A stretch of 21,848 bases of DNA, taken from assembly GCA_031267195.1 (NCBI GenBank), contig JAIRZO010000013.1, positions 1-21,848 on the forward strand. Direction: 5' to 3'. The stretch's first letter is position 1. The number at the start of each line of letters is the position of its first letter. A program made the translations under genes and the position numbers. This DNA comes from Holosporaceae bacterium. Lineage in GTDB: Bacteria > Pseudomonadota > Alphaproteobacteria > UBA3830. A model generated the notes under the pieces. The model searched no databases. It saw nothing but the letters and a program-made list of their open reading frames with translations, and was not told the DNA's origin. Positions 7,087 through 14,917 of this stretch are shown piece by piece.

Positions 7087-8021
7087 AGACAAATGCTCCC
7101 AGAAAACACATGAGCTGCGGCACCTGTATGAGAATAGCTGCCATCACAGTTAACATCCACCCTTAGTGTTCCTTTCATTTGGTGCACAAATATTGTGGAT
7201 GACTGCATCATGCCGCACAGCTGAGCTAACAGGGCTATGGCGGACGCTCCGCTGCCGCAGGCCATGGTTAACCCAGCTCCTCTTTCATAGGTAATTGACT
7301 CGATTGCGCCTGGAGTTTGAGAATCCATCGCCGATGCTGATGGTGTATGATCAATGATGCGTGCAAATGAAACATTTACGCCATTCTTGAACAAAGTATG
7401 TGTCGTGAGTTGTTTTCCAATGGCCTGTGCCTGTTCTAGGCTGGGAAGTTTTTCCAGGAAAAATACCAAATGCGGATTGCCAACGGAAATGCAAGCCGCT
7501 CTTCTACAGCTCGACATGGCATGAAAAATCTCTGAAATACTTTCGGTCAATTGCAGATCATGTGCAACATTTAACCGCAGGGGATCTTTTATCGGTTTTG
7601 TGAAACCTATGTCTTCAGCGCTGCAGCTAGATTTTTCTTCCGTTACAGTAATGTTGTTGGAGTTGATCATCTCCACAAGATGGGATTGCTCACAATCTTT
7701 TGTCCGTGCAACACACTTGGAAATGCCATGATGCATGTGCATTAGCAGGCCAAGACATCGAAGAGCATTGCCACAAATTTCAGTCGCTCCGCCGTCTGCA
7801 TTGAAAAACTGAACTTTCAACAGCACCATGTCAGATGGAGACTGTTGATCCTGGAGTTTTTCATACAATAGGACCGTATCACAACCAATGCCGAAAATTC
7901 TATCACTGATTTTCATAATGGTATCTCTATCTCTCATGGAGGAGGACATGTGAGATTGCTGAAGATCTAGCAGCACAAAATCATTACCGTTGGCCTGCAT
8001 TTTATCGAATGCTGCAATCAT
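7083..8021 (-). CDS. dapF: Diaminopimelate epimerase
   Basis: DapF converts LL- to meso-diaminopimelate for lysine and peptidoglycan synthesis. It opens with [15 protein letters not shown], the usual FxKMxGxGNDF start. The two catalytic cysteines are Cys89 in CGNALRCLG and Cys255 in [23 protein letters not shown] and a C-terminal AAHVFSG also fit. Length is 312 aa, slightly longer than the usual 270-290. The frame continues upstream to 8168, but that part lies antiphase inside pgi. The ATG at 8021 begins at the family start and overlaps the pgi stop (ATGA), indicating translational coupling. It implies that the organism still makes DAP-type peptidoglycan, unlike the most reduced Rickettsiales. 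Confidence 0.95.
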   Translation of the reverse strand: MIAAFDKMQANGNDFVLLDLQQSHMSSSMRDRDTIMKISDRIFGIGCDTVLLYEKLQDQQSPSDMVLLKVQFFNADGGATEICGNALRCLGLLMHMHHGISKCVARTKDCEQSHLVEMINSNNITVTEEKSSCSAEDIGFTKPIKDPLRLNVAHDLQLTESISEIFHAMSSCRRAACISVGNPHLVFFLEKLPSLEQAQAIGKQLTTHTLFKNGVNVSFARIIDHTPSASAMDSQTPGAIESITYERGAGLTMACGSGASAIALLAQLCGMMQSSTIFVHQMKGTLRVDVNCDGSYSHTGAAAHVFSGSICL

Positions 8022-9274
8022 TTTCCCGGATCTAACATCTGCTTTGCAAGGATTTTCCCTTGTTCTACAGCGGGCTGGCCGAATGGATTTATTTCCATAA
8101 GATGGCACACTCCAACCACCTCCAGCATAAAATGCATGAGTAATTCTCCCATCACTGTTGGAGTGCAATCTGGAATTTCGATGGTCCTTAGATGCCGATT
8201 GTGACTCTTTAGTAAAGCTAGGGTTGCGTCATGTTGAGCCCGAAAAATTTCCACAATGGTTTTGTTGCGAAGATAAGAGAAAGATTCTGGAATAAAATCG
8301 TTCCTAATTGCCATGCCATTGCTTTGTACTTCCCTGAAAAAAGAAAAACATTTATCGGCATACCCATCCAGATACAACTGCAGTTGATTGTGTTGGTCCG
8401 CAGATCCCATGACAGTAATTGGAGTAATTCCGACACCGGATTTCCCAGTGCTTTCCGCGTACATCTGGGCTAACCAGATACCAAAATCATACAATTTGTC
8501 TGCATATATAAATGATACATGCTGTAAATTTTTTGAGCCGCCAACTTGAACCCAATTATGCAGCATGAAATAGGCACCTTCCAGAACTTGCCGCAAAGAG
8601 CTGGCATTTTCCAAAATAGCGCGACCACCATTCCGTAGTGCGGCCGGATCTATGCCACACAGAAATGCCGGCAACATACCAACAATCGAAAAAACAGAAA
8701 ATCTACCGCCGATGCTCTTGGGATGAGGAAGGAATAGAAAATTGAATTGTTCTGCGATTTGCCTCAGAGAGGAGAATTTATCTTCCGTAACGATAGCGAA
8801 TTTATTGGCAATTATGTTGTTTTTGCTAGCGGATTGACATCGCTCAATGGCCAGCAATGTTTGGCATATCGTTTCCAGCGTTTCACCGGACTTTGATACA
8901 CACAAAAAATGCGTATTATTCCAATCAATAGTGGAAAACATTTTCTCCAGAGAAGAGGAATCAAGATTGGTGGAAAACTGCAGATTTCTTCTGCTGAAAT
9001 TTTTCAGAAAACCCGGCGTCTTGGCTCTAACATCATCCGACAGCCCCTCCGCCATAGAATGAATACACTTACCGCCCAGAACAGAACCTCCGGCTCCCAG
9101 TATCACAAAATTCTCCGCCGATATCCATTGCTGAAATCGGGGAGCTTTAAAATACCCTAGATCCCTAAATTCCTTTACACTAGCGAAGCAATCCAAACTT
9201 TTAAAACTGTTTAAAAAAACCTCATCTCGAAGAGGAGTAGATGGCAACGGATATACGATATTTTGTAAAATCAT
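8018..9274 (-). CDS. pgi: Glucose-6-phosphate isomerase (short form)
   Basis: Interconverts glucose-6-phosphate and fructose-6-phosphate. Visible family blocks are ILGAGGSVLGG (58-68), CVSKSGETLET (125-135) of the first SIS fold, the IGGRFSVFS signature (188-196), YAESTGKSGVGITPI (272-286), ADQHNQLQLYLDG (292-304) and INPFGQPAVEQGK (395-407) near the end. At 418 aa it is shorter than the 540-550 aa enterobacterial enzyme and close to other compact bacterial forms; no catalytic block appears lost. Start ATG at 9274 has TAGGTG about nine bases upstream. The gene lies 29 bases after the M16 gene and overlaps dapF by four bases. Confidence 0.93.
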   Translation of the reverse strand: MILQNIVYPLPSTPLRDEVFLNSFKSLDCFASVKEFRDLGYFKAPRFQQWISAENFVILGAGGSVLGGKCIHSMAEGLSDDVRAKTPGFLKNFSRRNLQFSTNLDSSSLEKMFSTIDWNNTHFLCVSKSGETLETICQTLLAIERCQSASKNNIIANKFAIVTEDKFSSLRQIAEQFNFLFLPHPKSIGGRFSVFSIVGMLPAFLCGIDPAALRNGGRAILENASSLRQVLEGAYFMLHNWVQVGGSKNLQHVSFIYADKLYDFGIWLAQMYAESTGKSGVGITPITVMGSADQHNQLQLYLDGYADKCFSFFREVQSNGMAIRNDFIPESFSYLRNKTIVEIFRAQHDATLALLKSHNRHLRTIEIPDCTPTVMGELLMHFMLEVVGVCHLMEINPFGQPAVEQGKILAKQMLDPGK

Positions 9275-9303
9275 TTTCTAAGCACCTAATAGCATCATTC
9301 ACA

Positions 9304-10680
9304 TTATCCAACAATCATATTTATGATTTTATTTTTTTTATTTTGATCAGGCCCAGTCTTTCCCGGTTGCATGATGGCAATGACAGCCGGATCATTTTTA
9401 AAAATTTCTTTTGCATAGTCATTTATTTCTCCAAGATTGTATTCACCTAAAAATCTTTGGTACCTCTGGAGAAAATCGAACTCATAACCAGCAGCAATTT
9501 TCTTCGATAGCCAGTCGATCATATAGAAGGCATCTTCTTTGATTTGCGGCGCAGTGCTCGACAATTTTTTAACTGCTTTCGCGGCATCTTCCTTTGTCAT
9601 GCCATTGGTGGCAACGTATTTGATTTCAGCCAGAACCGCTGTTTCCAACATCCCCAATTGATCCGCATGCTTAGGAATAACAGCAACGCAAAAATCTCCG
9701 GAATCGTAGTTCCAAAATGAATAGCAGAAAGATATAGATGTCGCTATTTTCTTTTCCTCCACCAGACTTTTTTGCAACACACCATCCAAATGGTGTATGA
9801 AAATTTCCAGAGCTCTTGCTTTATTTTTGTTATTTTTGTAGCTGGGGATCACCCAATAAAACTTTATGATTGGGGCATTGATTTGATCACTATTCTTTAC
9901 AATCTTAACAGTGGATCCATGGTGTTCCGGCTCCTGTAGCTTTGGAGTTTTAGGAATTCCTCCATCGTCTTTCTTGAAGTATTTATTTATACACCCTACG
10001 ACCTGATCTTTTTTTATATTTTTCCCGGCGACTATGATCGTTGTTTTCGCATTTTTATAATGATTCCCGTGAAATTCCTTCAAATCGTTCAAGGATATTA
10101 ATTTTATATCATCAAAATCACCAGCGAATGTGAACATGCGCTGGCTATGCCAAGACATTGCTTTCTTTACTTCATCTTCAAGTACATCAACATCTTTTCG
10201 AAGCTCATCCATAGCATGGTGCTGTATTATTTTTAGACATGAATCGATGTCAGTGCTGTCACAGTGAAAATTATTATAGACATCGCCAAAAATTTCCATG
10301 ACATTTTCTAGTTGTTCAGACTTTCCGTAGAAATAATATATGCTTTGGTCACAGCCGGCGTAGGAATTTATTTCTGACCCATATATGGGGGAAGTTACAT
10401 TTGCATTTGCACAGTCCCGCAATTTCTTTGAGAACACTTTTGTAAGTAAATCAGCGACACCTCTTTTCCCAAAATCATTTGAGCTACCAGCAGCTATGCA
10501 CAGCATAACCAAAATGCCAGACGAGGTAGTATCAATGAAAACTACAGAAACACCACTTTCCAGCTTTTGAATGGAACTTCCAATGTATTCATCTTCCCCA
10601 AAGCAGACTTCATTTTTCATTAAAAAAAATGAAAAAAACACGACAGATGCAACAAATTTAAAAACACTCATTTTAGACAT
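9304..10680 (-). CDS. M16 (pitrilysin)-family protein lacking the zinc-binding motif
   Basis: A 458-aa protein with a signal peptide (MSKMSVFKFVASVVFFSFF, basic then hydrophobic, ending near VCFGE), so probably periplasmic. The fold is suggested by the N-terminal block GVSVVFIDTTSSGILVML and AAGSSNDFGKRGVADLL, the SWHSQRMF region, LNDLKEFHGNHYKNAKTTII (typical of M16: L-D-L-K-F-H-Y-P-N) and a second domain with IKFYWVIPSY. The HxxEH zinc site expected around residue 77 (G-x-A-H-x-L-E-H) reads GVADLLTK, so the metal ligands are gone. In many alphaproteobacteria this locus has two tandem M16 genes, one active and one inactive. Only the inactive type is here. It may be a partner or scaffold of a peptidase encoded elsewhere. 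Confidence 0.82.
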   Translation of the reverse strand: MSKMSVFKFVASVVFFSFFLMKNEVCFGEDEYIGSSIQKLESGVSVVFIDTTSSGILVMLCIAAGSSNDFGKRGVADLLTKVFSKKLRDCANANVTSPIYGSEINSYAGCDQSIYYFYGKSEQLENVMEIFGDVYNNFHCDSTDIDSCLKIIQHHAMDELRKDVDVLEDEVKKAMSWHSQRMFTFAGDFDDIKLISLNDLKEFHGNHYKNAKTTIIVAGKNIKKDQVVGCINKYFKKDDGGIPKTPKLQEPEHHGSTVKIVKNSDQINAPIIKFYWVIPSYKNNKNKARALEIFIHHLDGVLQKSLVEEKKIATSISFCYSFWNYDSGDFCVAVIPKHADQLGMLETAVLAEIKYVATNGMTKEDAAKAVKKLSSTAPQIKEDAFYMIDWLSKKIAAGYEFDFLQRYQRFLGEYNLGEINDYAKEIFKNDPAVIAIMQPGKTGPDQNKKNKIINMIVG

Positions 10681-10716
10681 CGCAAACTATCCCCACGACT
10701 TGAATTTTCCTTCCCA

Positions 10717-10878
10717 TTACTTTGTAATGGCAGACTGCATGACAATTGGAGGCTTCAATAGCGGATTTTTCAGAGCACATTCCTTATTCAAATCATCACT
10801 TTCAATAATACTACAGCCGGATAATGACATCAACAGTAGTATTAAAACAATGGGATACACAAACATTGCTTTCGACAT
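10717..10878 (-). CDS. Small lipoprotein (53 aa), possibly a minimal DUF3035-type protein
   Basis: An ATG at 10878, preceded by GAGGAG about eight bases upstream, opens a 53-codon frame. Residues 1-22 form a lipoprotein signal: MSKAMFVYPIVLILLLM, then the lipobox LSGC with Cys22 as the lipidation site. The mature part is only 32 residues and ends KNPLLKPPIVMQSAITK. The gene sits 18 bases after lspA, the signal peptidase that would process it, and 36 bases before the M16 gene. In many alphaproteobacteria the same slot holds a DUF3035 lipoprotein, whose hallmark is a P-L-x-x-P-P segment. PLLKPP here may be that segment, so this could be a strongly shortened orthologue. The lipobox and location are seen; the DUF3035 link is inference. 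Confidence 0.75.
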   Translation of the reverse strand: MSKAMFVYPIVLILLLMSLSGCSIIESDDLNKECALKNPLLKPPIVMQSAITK

Positions 10879-10896
10879 TCGAACAATTCTCCTCTG

Positions 10897-11379
10897 TTAT
10901 AATTTTTGTAGTTTCCGCGAGCGAAAAGAAATATAAACCATGGCACTAACCGCCACAACTATCGCTCCATCAGCCACATTAAATGCCGGCCAATGGTACT
11001 CACCGATGTAAAAATCAAAAAAATCGATAACAGCTCCATGGATTATGCGATCCAGGACATTCCCAATAGCTCCCGCGGCAACTATGGAAGCTGGAAACTG
11101 ATAGTCTGTCTCATTTTTCACCCACATTATTAATAATATCACGATTGCAAGTGAAATCAATATCAATACCCATTCGTTGGTGGCTTCGCTGTTGAATATT
11201 CCGAACGTAATCCCTCGATTTTCCACTCTAACTATATTAAAGAATGGAAAAACCCTACAGCAACCACCACGTAGCAAAAAATGTATGACCGCAAGCTTAG
11301 ACAACTGGTCACAAAACAATATAAAAGTTGCTACGATCATCAGCCTTAGGCAGCCAAAACCTTTTGACATCTTTCGCAT
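10897..11379 (-). CDS. lspA: Lipoprotein signal peptidase (signal peptidase II)
   Basis: An inner-membrane aspartyl protease that removes signal peptides from diacylated prolipoproteins. Four membrane segments are visible (about 14-30, 70-88, 97-113, 136-153). The catalytic pair is Asp119 in GAVIDFFDF and Asp137 in FNVADGAI. GNVLDRI, VENRGITFG and DQLSK also fit. Length is 160 aa from the ATG at 11379, which overlaps the end of ileS by 34 bases. ATGs at 11370 and 11340 are in frame. The last lies just after the ileS stop with TAAGG before it and would still leave a normal N-terminus, so the start is not settled. The ileS-lspA order is common in bacteria. Confidence 0.94.
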   Translation of the reverse strand: MRKMSKGFGCLRLMIVATFILFCDQLSKLAVIHFLLRGGCCRVFPFFNIVRVENRGITFGIFNSEATNEWVLILISLAIVILLIMWVKNETDYQFPASIVAAGAIGNVLDRIIHGAVIDFFDFYIGEYHWPAFNVADGAIVVAVSAMVYISFRSRKLQKL

Positions 11380-14102
11380 ATATTTTCTTCATTTAGAGTA
11401 TTTGATATTTTCCAGCATCTTTCGCATTTTTCACCTGCTGCCATTTCCACCACAACACCAATATCCGTAAAATCATCACTTACAAATGCAGTGGTCGGAA
11501 TTTGAGTATTTTGCAATATATGTGCACCGGAGGTAATGAAAATCTCTGACCAAAAATCTTCGTCCACTGGCGGAACGATGGAGTTTGGATCAAAAATCGT
11601 TACACTGGCCTGCAGGCTGGATCCCAACCGTTTCTCCTGCCTTGCAATTTCCAATGCAGTGGTGACTGATTTTCTAATTTCTCTAATTTTATTGATTCTT
11701 TCTCCCAGATCTGCATTAATCCATTTGGGATCTACCGGTAAAAATTTCTCCAAATGCACACTAGTTGCTGCCGATGAAGTAACATAGCTCAACCAAGCCT
11801 CCTCGGCCGTAAAAACAACAATTGGAGCCAGGCGTTTTATGATATACTGAAACAGGGTATTCAGCACCGTACGATAGGATTTGCGTTCGTGATCATCTGG
11901 AGAGTCGCAGTAGAGACAATCTTTGCGTATATCAAAGAAAAACGAAGACAGATCTCCGGAACAAAAAGTATGAAGAATCGTAAAATATCTATTAATATTA
12001 TACTTTTTAATACAATCAGTTAGCTCAGCATCAATCTCCGTTAGTCGATGCAGTGCCCATTTTTCAAGATCCGGTAATTCCTCATAGTTAACGTTCTCAG
12101 ATTTTTCATTGTAGCCATTCAAAGCGCCCAGCATGTATCTAATGGAATTGCGTAATTTTCTGTAAACATCTTTCAGCTGTTTCAGGATATTCAGGCCAAG
12201 CCTAAGATCCTGTGTGAAATCGCTGCTGGCTACCCATATTCTGAAGATATCTGCGCCACAGTCATCCACCACCTGATCCAGGGTAACCGTATTTCCAAGA
12301 GATTTGGACATTTTTTTACCCTGCTCATCAACGATAAATCCATGGGTAAGCACTGCCTTGAAGGGAGAGTTATTATAGATGCCGCAAGAATTCAGCAGCG
12401 AATGTTGAAACCATCCCCTATGCTGATCCGATCCCTCCAGATATAAATCCGACCGCAGAGACGAGTCTTCGTTTCTGATGACATAGGAATGGGTCGATGC
12501 ACTTTCGAACCACACATCCATGGTATCCATGATTTGCTCGTAATCCTTTGCCTTATATTTATCACCAAGAAAAAACTGTGGACCCCGAGAAAACCAGGCA
12601 TCCGCACCTTCCCGAGCGAATACATCGGCAACACCGTAAATAACGTCTGGATCCCGTAGTAGTTCTCCAGTTTTTTTATGCACAAACAGCGGCATTGGCA
12701 CTCCCCAAACTCTTTGGCGAGATAGGCACCAATCACTCCGATTTTCTATGAATGACCAAATGCGATTATAACCCTGTTTCGGTATCCAATTAACCTTTTC
12801 TATTTCCGCAAGAGCTTTTTTCCGCAATCCTGTGCTATCCATGCTAATGAACCACTGTGGAGTAGTCCGATATATTAACGGGGCCTTTGATCTCCAGGAA
12901 TGGGGATAACTGTGTACAATGGAGTTATGGAATAGTAAAGCCCCGACATTTAGGAGAAATTGTAGCAATTCCGCTTCTACCTTGAACACATGTTTCCCCG
13001 CAAATAATGGAACATGATCATAATACAACCCATCTCCTCCGACCGTCTGGGGAACGCCGATGGCAAATTTTTTGCAGACATAAAAATCATCACTGCCATG
13101 TTCCGGAGCCGTATGCACCAATCCAGTGCCGGTTTCAATGTCCACATGTTGACCATCCAGCAGAGGCACAGCGAAATCATAGCCATATGTGTATAGCGGA
13201 TGATAGCAAACAGCATCAGCCAGCAATTTCCCTTCAAATTCCATAATTGTTTCGACTGCTATGCCGGTTTCTTCCGTAAATTTCTCCGTCAGATCCTTGG
13301 CCACAATTATTTTCCCGTACTCTGTTTGTAGAAGACAATATATAATGTCACTTCGATAGGAAATGGCGCGATTCCCGGGCAGAGACCATGGAGTTGTTGT
13401 CCATATCACACAGCTGGAGTTTTCGAGAAAATCAACGCTGGTGTTTCTTATTTTGAACGTCACGTATATGCTGGTAGATTTTTTTTCCATATACTCTATT
13501 TCAGCATCTGCCAAAGCTGTTTGCTCCACTACAGACCAAAATACCGGTCGTTCCCCACGATATAGGGTTCCATCTATGATGAATTTTCCAATTATTTTCG
13601 CCACAGCGGATTCTGCCACCTTGCTCATGGTTAGATATGGATTTCGCCAATCGCCATTTACGCCTAATCTCTTGAATCCAGTACGCTGAACATCGATCCA
13701 ATATTCAGCAAATTCTCGACACATATTCCTAAACTCGACAGTTGGAATAGCATTTTTACTGATGTTTTTTTCTCGCAGCTGTTCCTCAACCTTCCACTCA
13801 ATGGGTAAGCCGTGGCAATCCCAGCCAGGGACGAACGGAGCATCGAATCCCTGCATTTGTTTCAGGCGAATGACGATGTCCTTCAGCACCTTATTCATGG
13901 CGGTGCCAGCATGGGGGGTTCCATTGGAAAATGGAGGACCATCATGTAAAATAAATTTCTCACATCCGGCAGATGCAGCACGCAGTTGTGCGTATACGTC
14001 AATTTTTTCCCAAAACTCCAGCAGTTCTGGTTCCTTCTGATGCAAATTGGCCTGCATCTGAAAAACTGTTTTTGGCAAAAAAATCGTATCCTTGAAATTC
14101 AT
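11346..14102 (-). CDS. ileS: Isoleucine-tRNA ligase
   Basis: A class I aminoacyl-tRNA synthetase that charges tRNA-Ile. The nucleotide-binding region is HDGPPFSNGTPHAGTAMNK, in which the HIGH motif is HAGT (residues 64-67); the second motif is KKMSKSLG. PGWDCHGLPIEWK, the editing domain with a TTPWSLPGN block, the SDQHRGWFQ block and a C-terminal zinc finger (CERCW and CERC) place it with bacterial IleRS proteins that retain the zinc tail. The frame is open from a TTG at 14114. The ATG at 14102 is preferred because GAGG precedes it by six bases and it starts MNFKDTIFLPKT as in the family. That gives 918 aa. The stop at 11346-11348 lies inside the lspA frame. Confidence 0.96.
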   Translation of the reverse strand: MNFKDTIFLPKTVFQMQANLHQKEPELLEFWEKIDVYAQLRAASAGCEKFILHDGPPFSNGTPHAGTAMNKVLKDIVIRLKQMQGFDAPFVPGWDCHGLPIEWKVEEQLREKNISKNAIPTVEFRNMCREFAEYWIDVQRTGFKRLGVNGDWRNPYLTMSKVAESAVAKIIGKFIIDGTLYRGERPVFWSVVEQTALADAEIEYMEKKSTSIYVTFKIRNTSVDFLENSSCVIWTTTPWSLPGNRAISYRSDIIYCLLQTEYGKIIVAKDLTEKFTEETGIAVETIMEFEGKLLADAVCYHPLYTYGYDFAVPLLDGQHVDIETGTGLVHTAPEHGSDDFYVCKKFAIGVPQTVGGDGLYYDHVPLFAGKHVFKVEAELLQFLLNVGALLFHNSIVHSYPHSWRSKAPLIYRTTPQWFISMDSTGLRKKALAEIEKVNWIPKQGYNRIWSFIENRSDWCLSRQRVWGVPMPLFVHKKTGELLRDPDVIYGVADVFAREGADAWFSRGPQFFLGDKYKAKDYEQIMDTMDVWFESASTHSYVIRNEDSSLRSDLYLEGSDQHRGWFQHSLLNSCGIYNNSPFKAVLTHGFIVDEQGKKMSKSLGNTVTLDQVVDDCGADIFRIWVASSDFTQDLRLGLNILKQLKDVYRKLRNSIRYMLGALNGYNEKSENVNYEELPDLEKWALHRLTEIDAELTDCIKKYNINRYFTILHTFCSGDLSSFFFDIRKDCLYCDSPDDHERKSYRTVLNTLFQYIIKRLAPIVVFTAEEAWLSYVTSSAATSVHLEKFLPVDPKWINADLGERINKIREIRKSVTTALEIARQEKRLGSSLQASVTIFDPNSIVPPVDEDFWSEIFITSGAHILQNTQIPTTAFVSDDFTDIGVVVEMAAGEKCERCWKISNTLNEENICERCQKVLAA

Positions 14103-14222
14103 GATCGACCTCAAATTTCACTTCTAACTGCTTCAAAACGGAAATTTTGTCAGCTGTTTGGTTAAAGCAACACCGGTCAGCATGACAAAACCTTCGACGC
14201 TCAGCCCCGATGATTACACGTC
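14103..14222 (-). other. rplS-ileS intergenic region
   Basis: Contains no gene. TTGTCA, 17 bases and TTAACC could be a poor promoter for the ileS cluster. I see no hairpin followed by a T-run, so read-through from rplS is possible. Confidence 0.3.
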
Positions 14223-14594
14223 TTATTTAACGGTAGTATAGGTATTCTTTTCGGCGATGCGAGCAGCTTTCCCAACTCTGCTGCGAAGATAATATAGTTT
14301 TGCGCGACGCACAGCTCCCCTCCGGACAACTTCTATAATAATATTCGGAGAATACAGAGGGAATACCCTTTCAACACCCTCACCAAACGACATTTTCCGA
14401 ACGGTTATGGAGGATCCCATACCCCGATTGCGGCGTGCTATGCACACACCTTCGAAGGATTGCAGCCTCTCTTTTCCCCCATCCTTCACCTTGATGCGTA
14501 CATTCAATGTGTCTCCCGGAGAAAAAGGAGGGATAGACTTATCCTGCAACAATCTTTCCTGCTCTTTTTTTTCTAAATTTTGTAGTATGTTCAT
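14223..14594 (-). CDS. rplS: 50S ribosomal protein L19
   Basis: L19 sits at the 30S-50S interface. The 123-aa product has the family pattern: [53 protein letters not shown] and a basic end [18 protein letters not shown]. It is usually the last gene of rpsP-rimM-trmD-rplS. Here those genes are not upstream; instead rplS is first in a minus-strand series, divergent from gatA, with its own promoter at 14676-14705. The operon has therefore been broken up in this lineage, at least at its 3' end. Confidence 0.97.
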   Translation of the reverse strand: MNILQNLEKKEQERLLQDKSIPPFSPGDTLNVRIKVKDGGKERLQSFEGVCIARRNRGMGSSITVRKMSFGEGVERVFPLYSPNIIIEVVRRGAVRRAKLYYLRSRVGKAARIAEKNTYTTVK

Positions 14595-14675
14595 GTTTCG
14601 ATTTTCCAGTACCTAATAAGGCGCCAACAACGGCAGATTTTTAATTTCAGCAGCAAACTGCCACAAATCTCAGCC

Positions 14676-14705
14676 ATTGTAGCAGAAATGTCACAGCGAA
14701 TTCAA
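14676..14705 (-). promoter_or_regulatory. Sigma-70-type promoter for rplS
   Basis: On the minus strand TTGAAT (14700-14705) and TACAAT (14676-14681) are 18 bases apart, matching the consensus at four and five of six positions. The predicted start is about 75 bases before the rplS ATG. Confidence 0.55.
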
Positions 14706-14711
14706 CTGTGA
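14691..14711. promoter_or_regulatory. Inverted repeat overlapping the rplS -35 box
   Basis: TCACAG and CTGTGA form six-base arms around nine bases, covering the -35 box of the rplS promoter. It could be an operator. The arm orientation is opposite to a CRP site. Confidence 0.3.
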
Positions 14712-14770
14712 TTCTGAAATATAAATTAATCATATAAAAAAATAGATAATTCCCCATTTTAAAAAATATA

Positions 14771-14782
14771 GGCGTGCACGCC
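14771..14782. promoter_or_regulatory. Perfect 12-bp GC-rich palindrome
   Basis: GGCGTGCACGCC is self-complementary and stands out in a very A+T-rich stretch (TTTTAAAAAATATA just before it). It lies between divergent rplS and gatA and may be a protein-binding site. No T-run follows, so it is not a terminator. Confidence 0.3.
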
Positions 14783-14917
14783 AACTAATGTATTGCTTTG
14801 GGATACAGCAGGTATTAACCTTATTTTGAGTTTATGTGGTTGATTTCATCGGAGTAAATAACAGACAGGATCGTTGTCCACCTAGAAGCTTAAAAAAATG
14901 ATTTTGCAGGAGTTTTT

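Larger units (their letters stand above)
14595..14917. other. Divergent rplS-gatA intergenic region
   Basis: This 323-bp region holds the rplS promoter, the TCACAG/CTGTGA repeat and a perfect 12-bp palindrome, GGCGTGCACGCC, at 14771-14782. CAGGAG lies six bases before the gatA ATG. No tRNA, small ORF with a ribosome binding site, or gatC is visible. I could not pick a convincing gatA promoter. Confidence 0.45.

Noticed and set aside
8022..8168. Longer dapF start
   Set aside because: It would run 150 bases inside pgi in another frame; the ATG at 8021 overlaps the pgi stop and begins at the family start.
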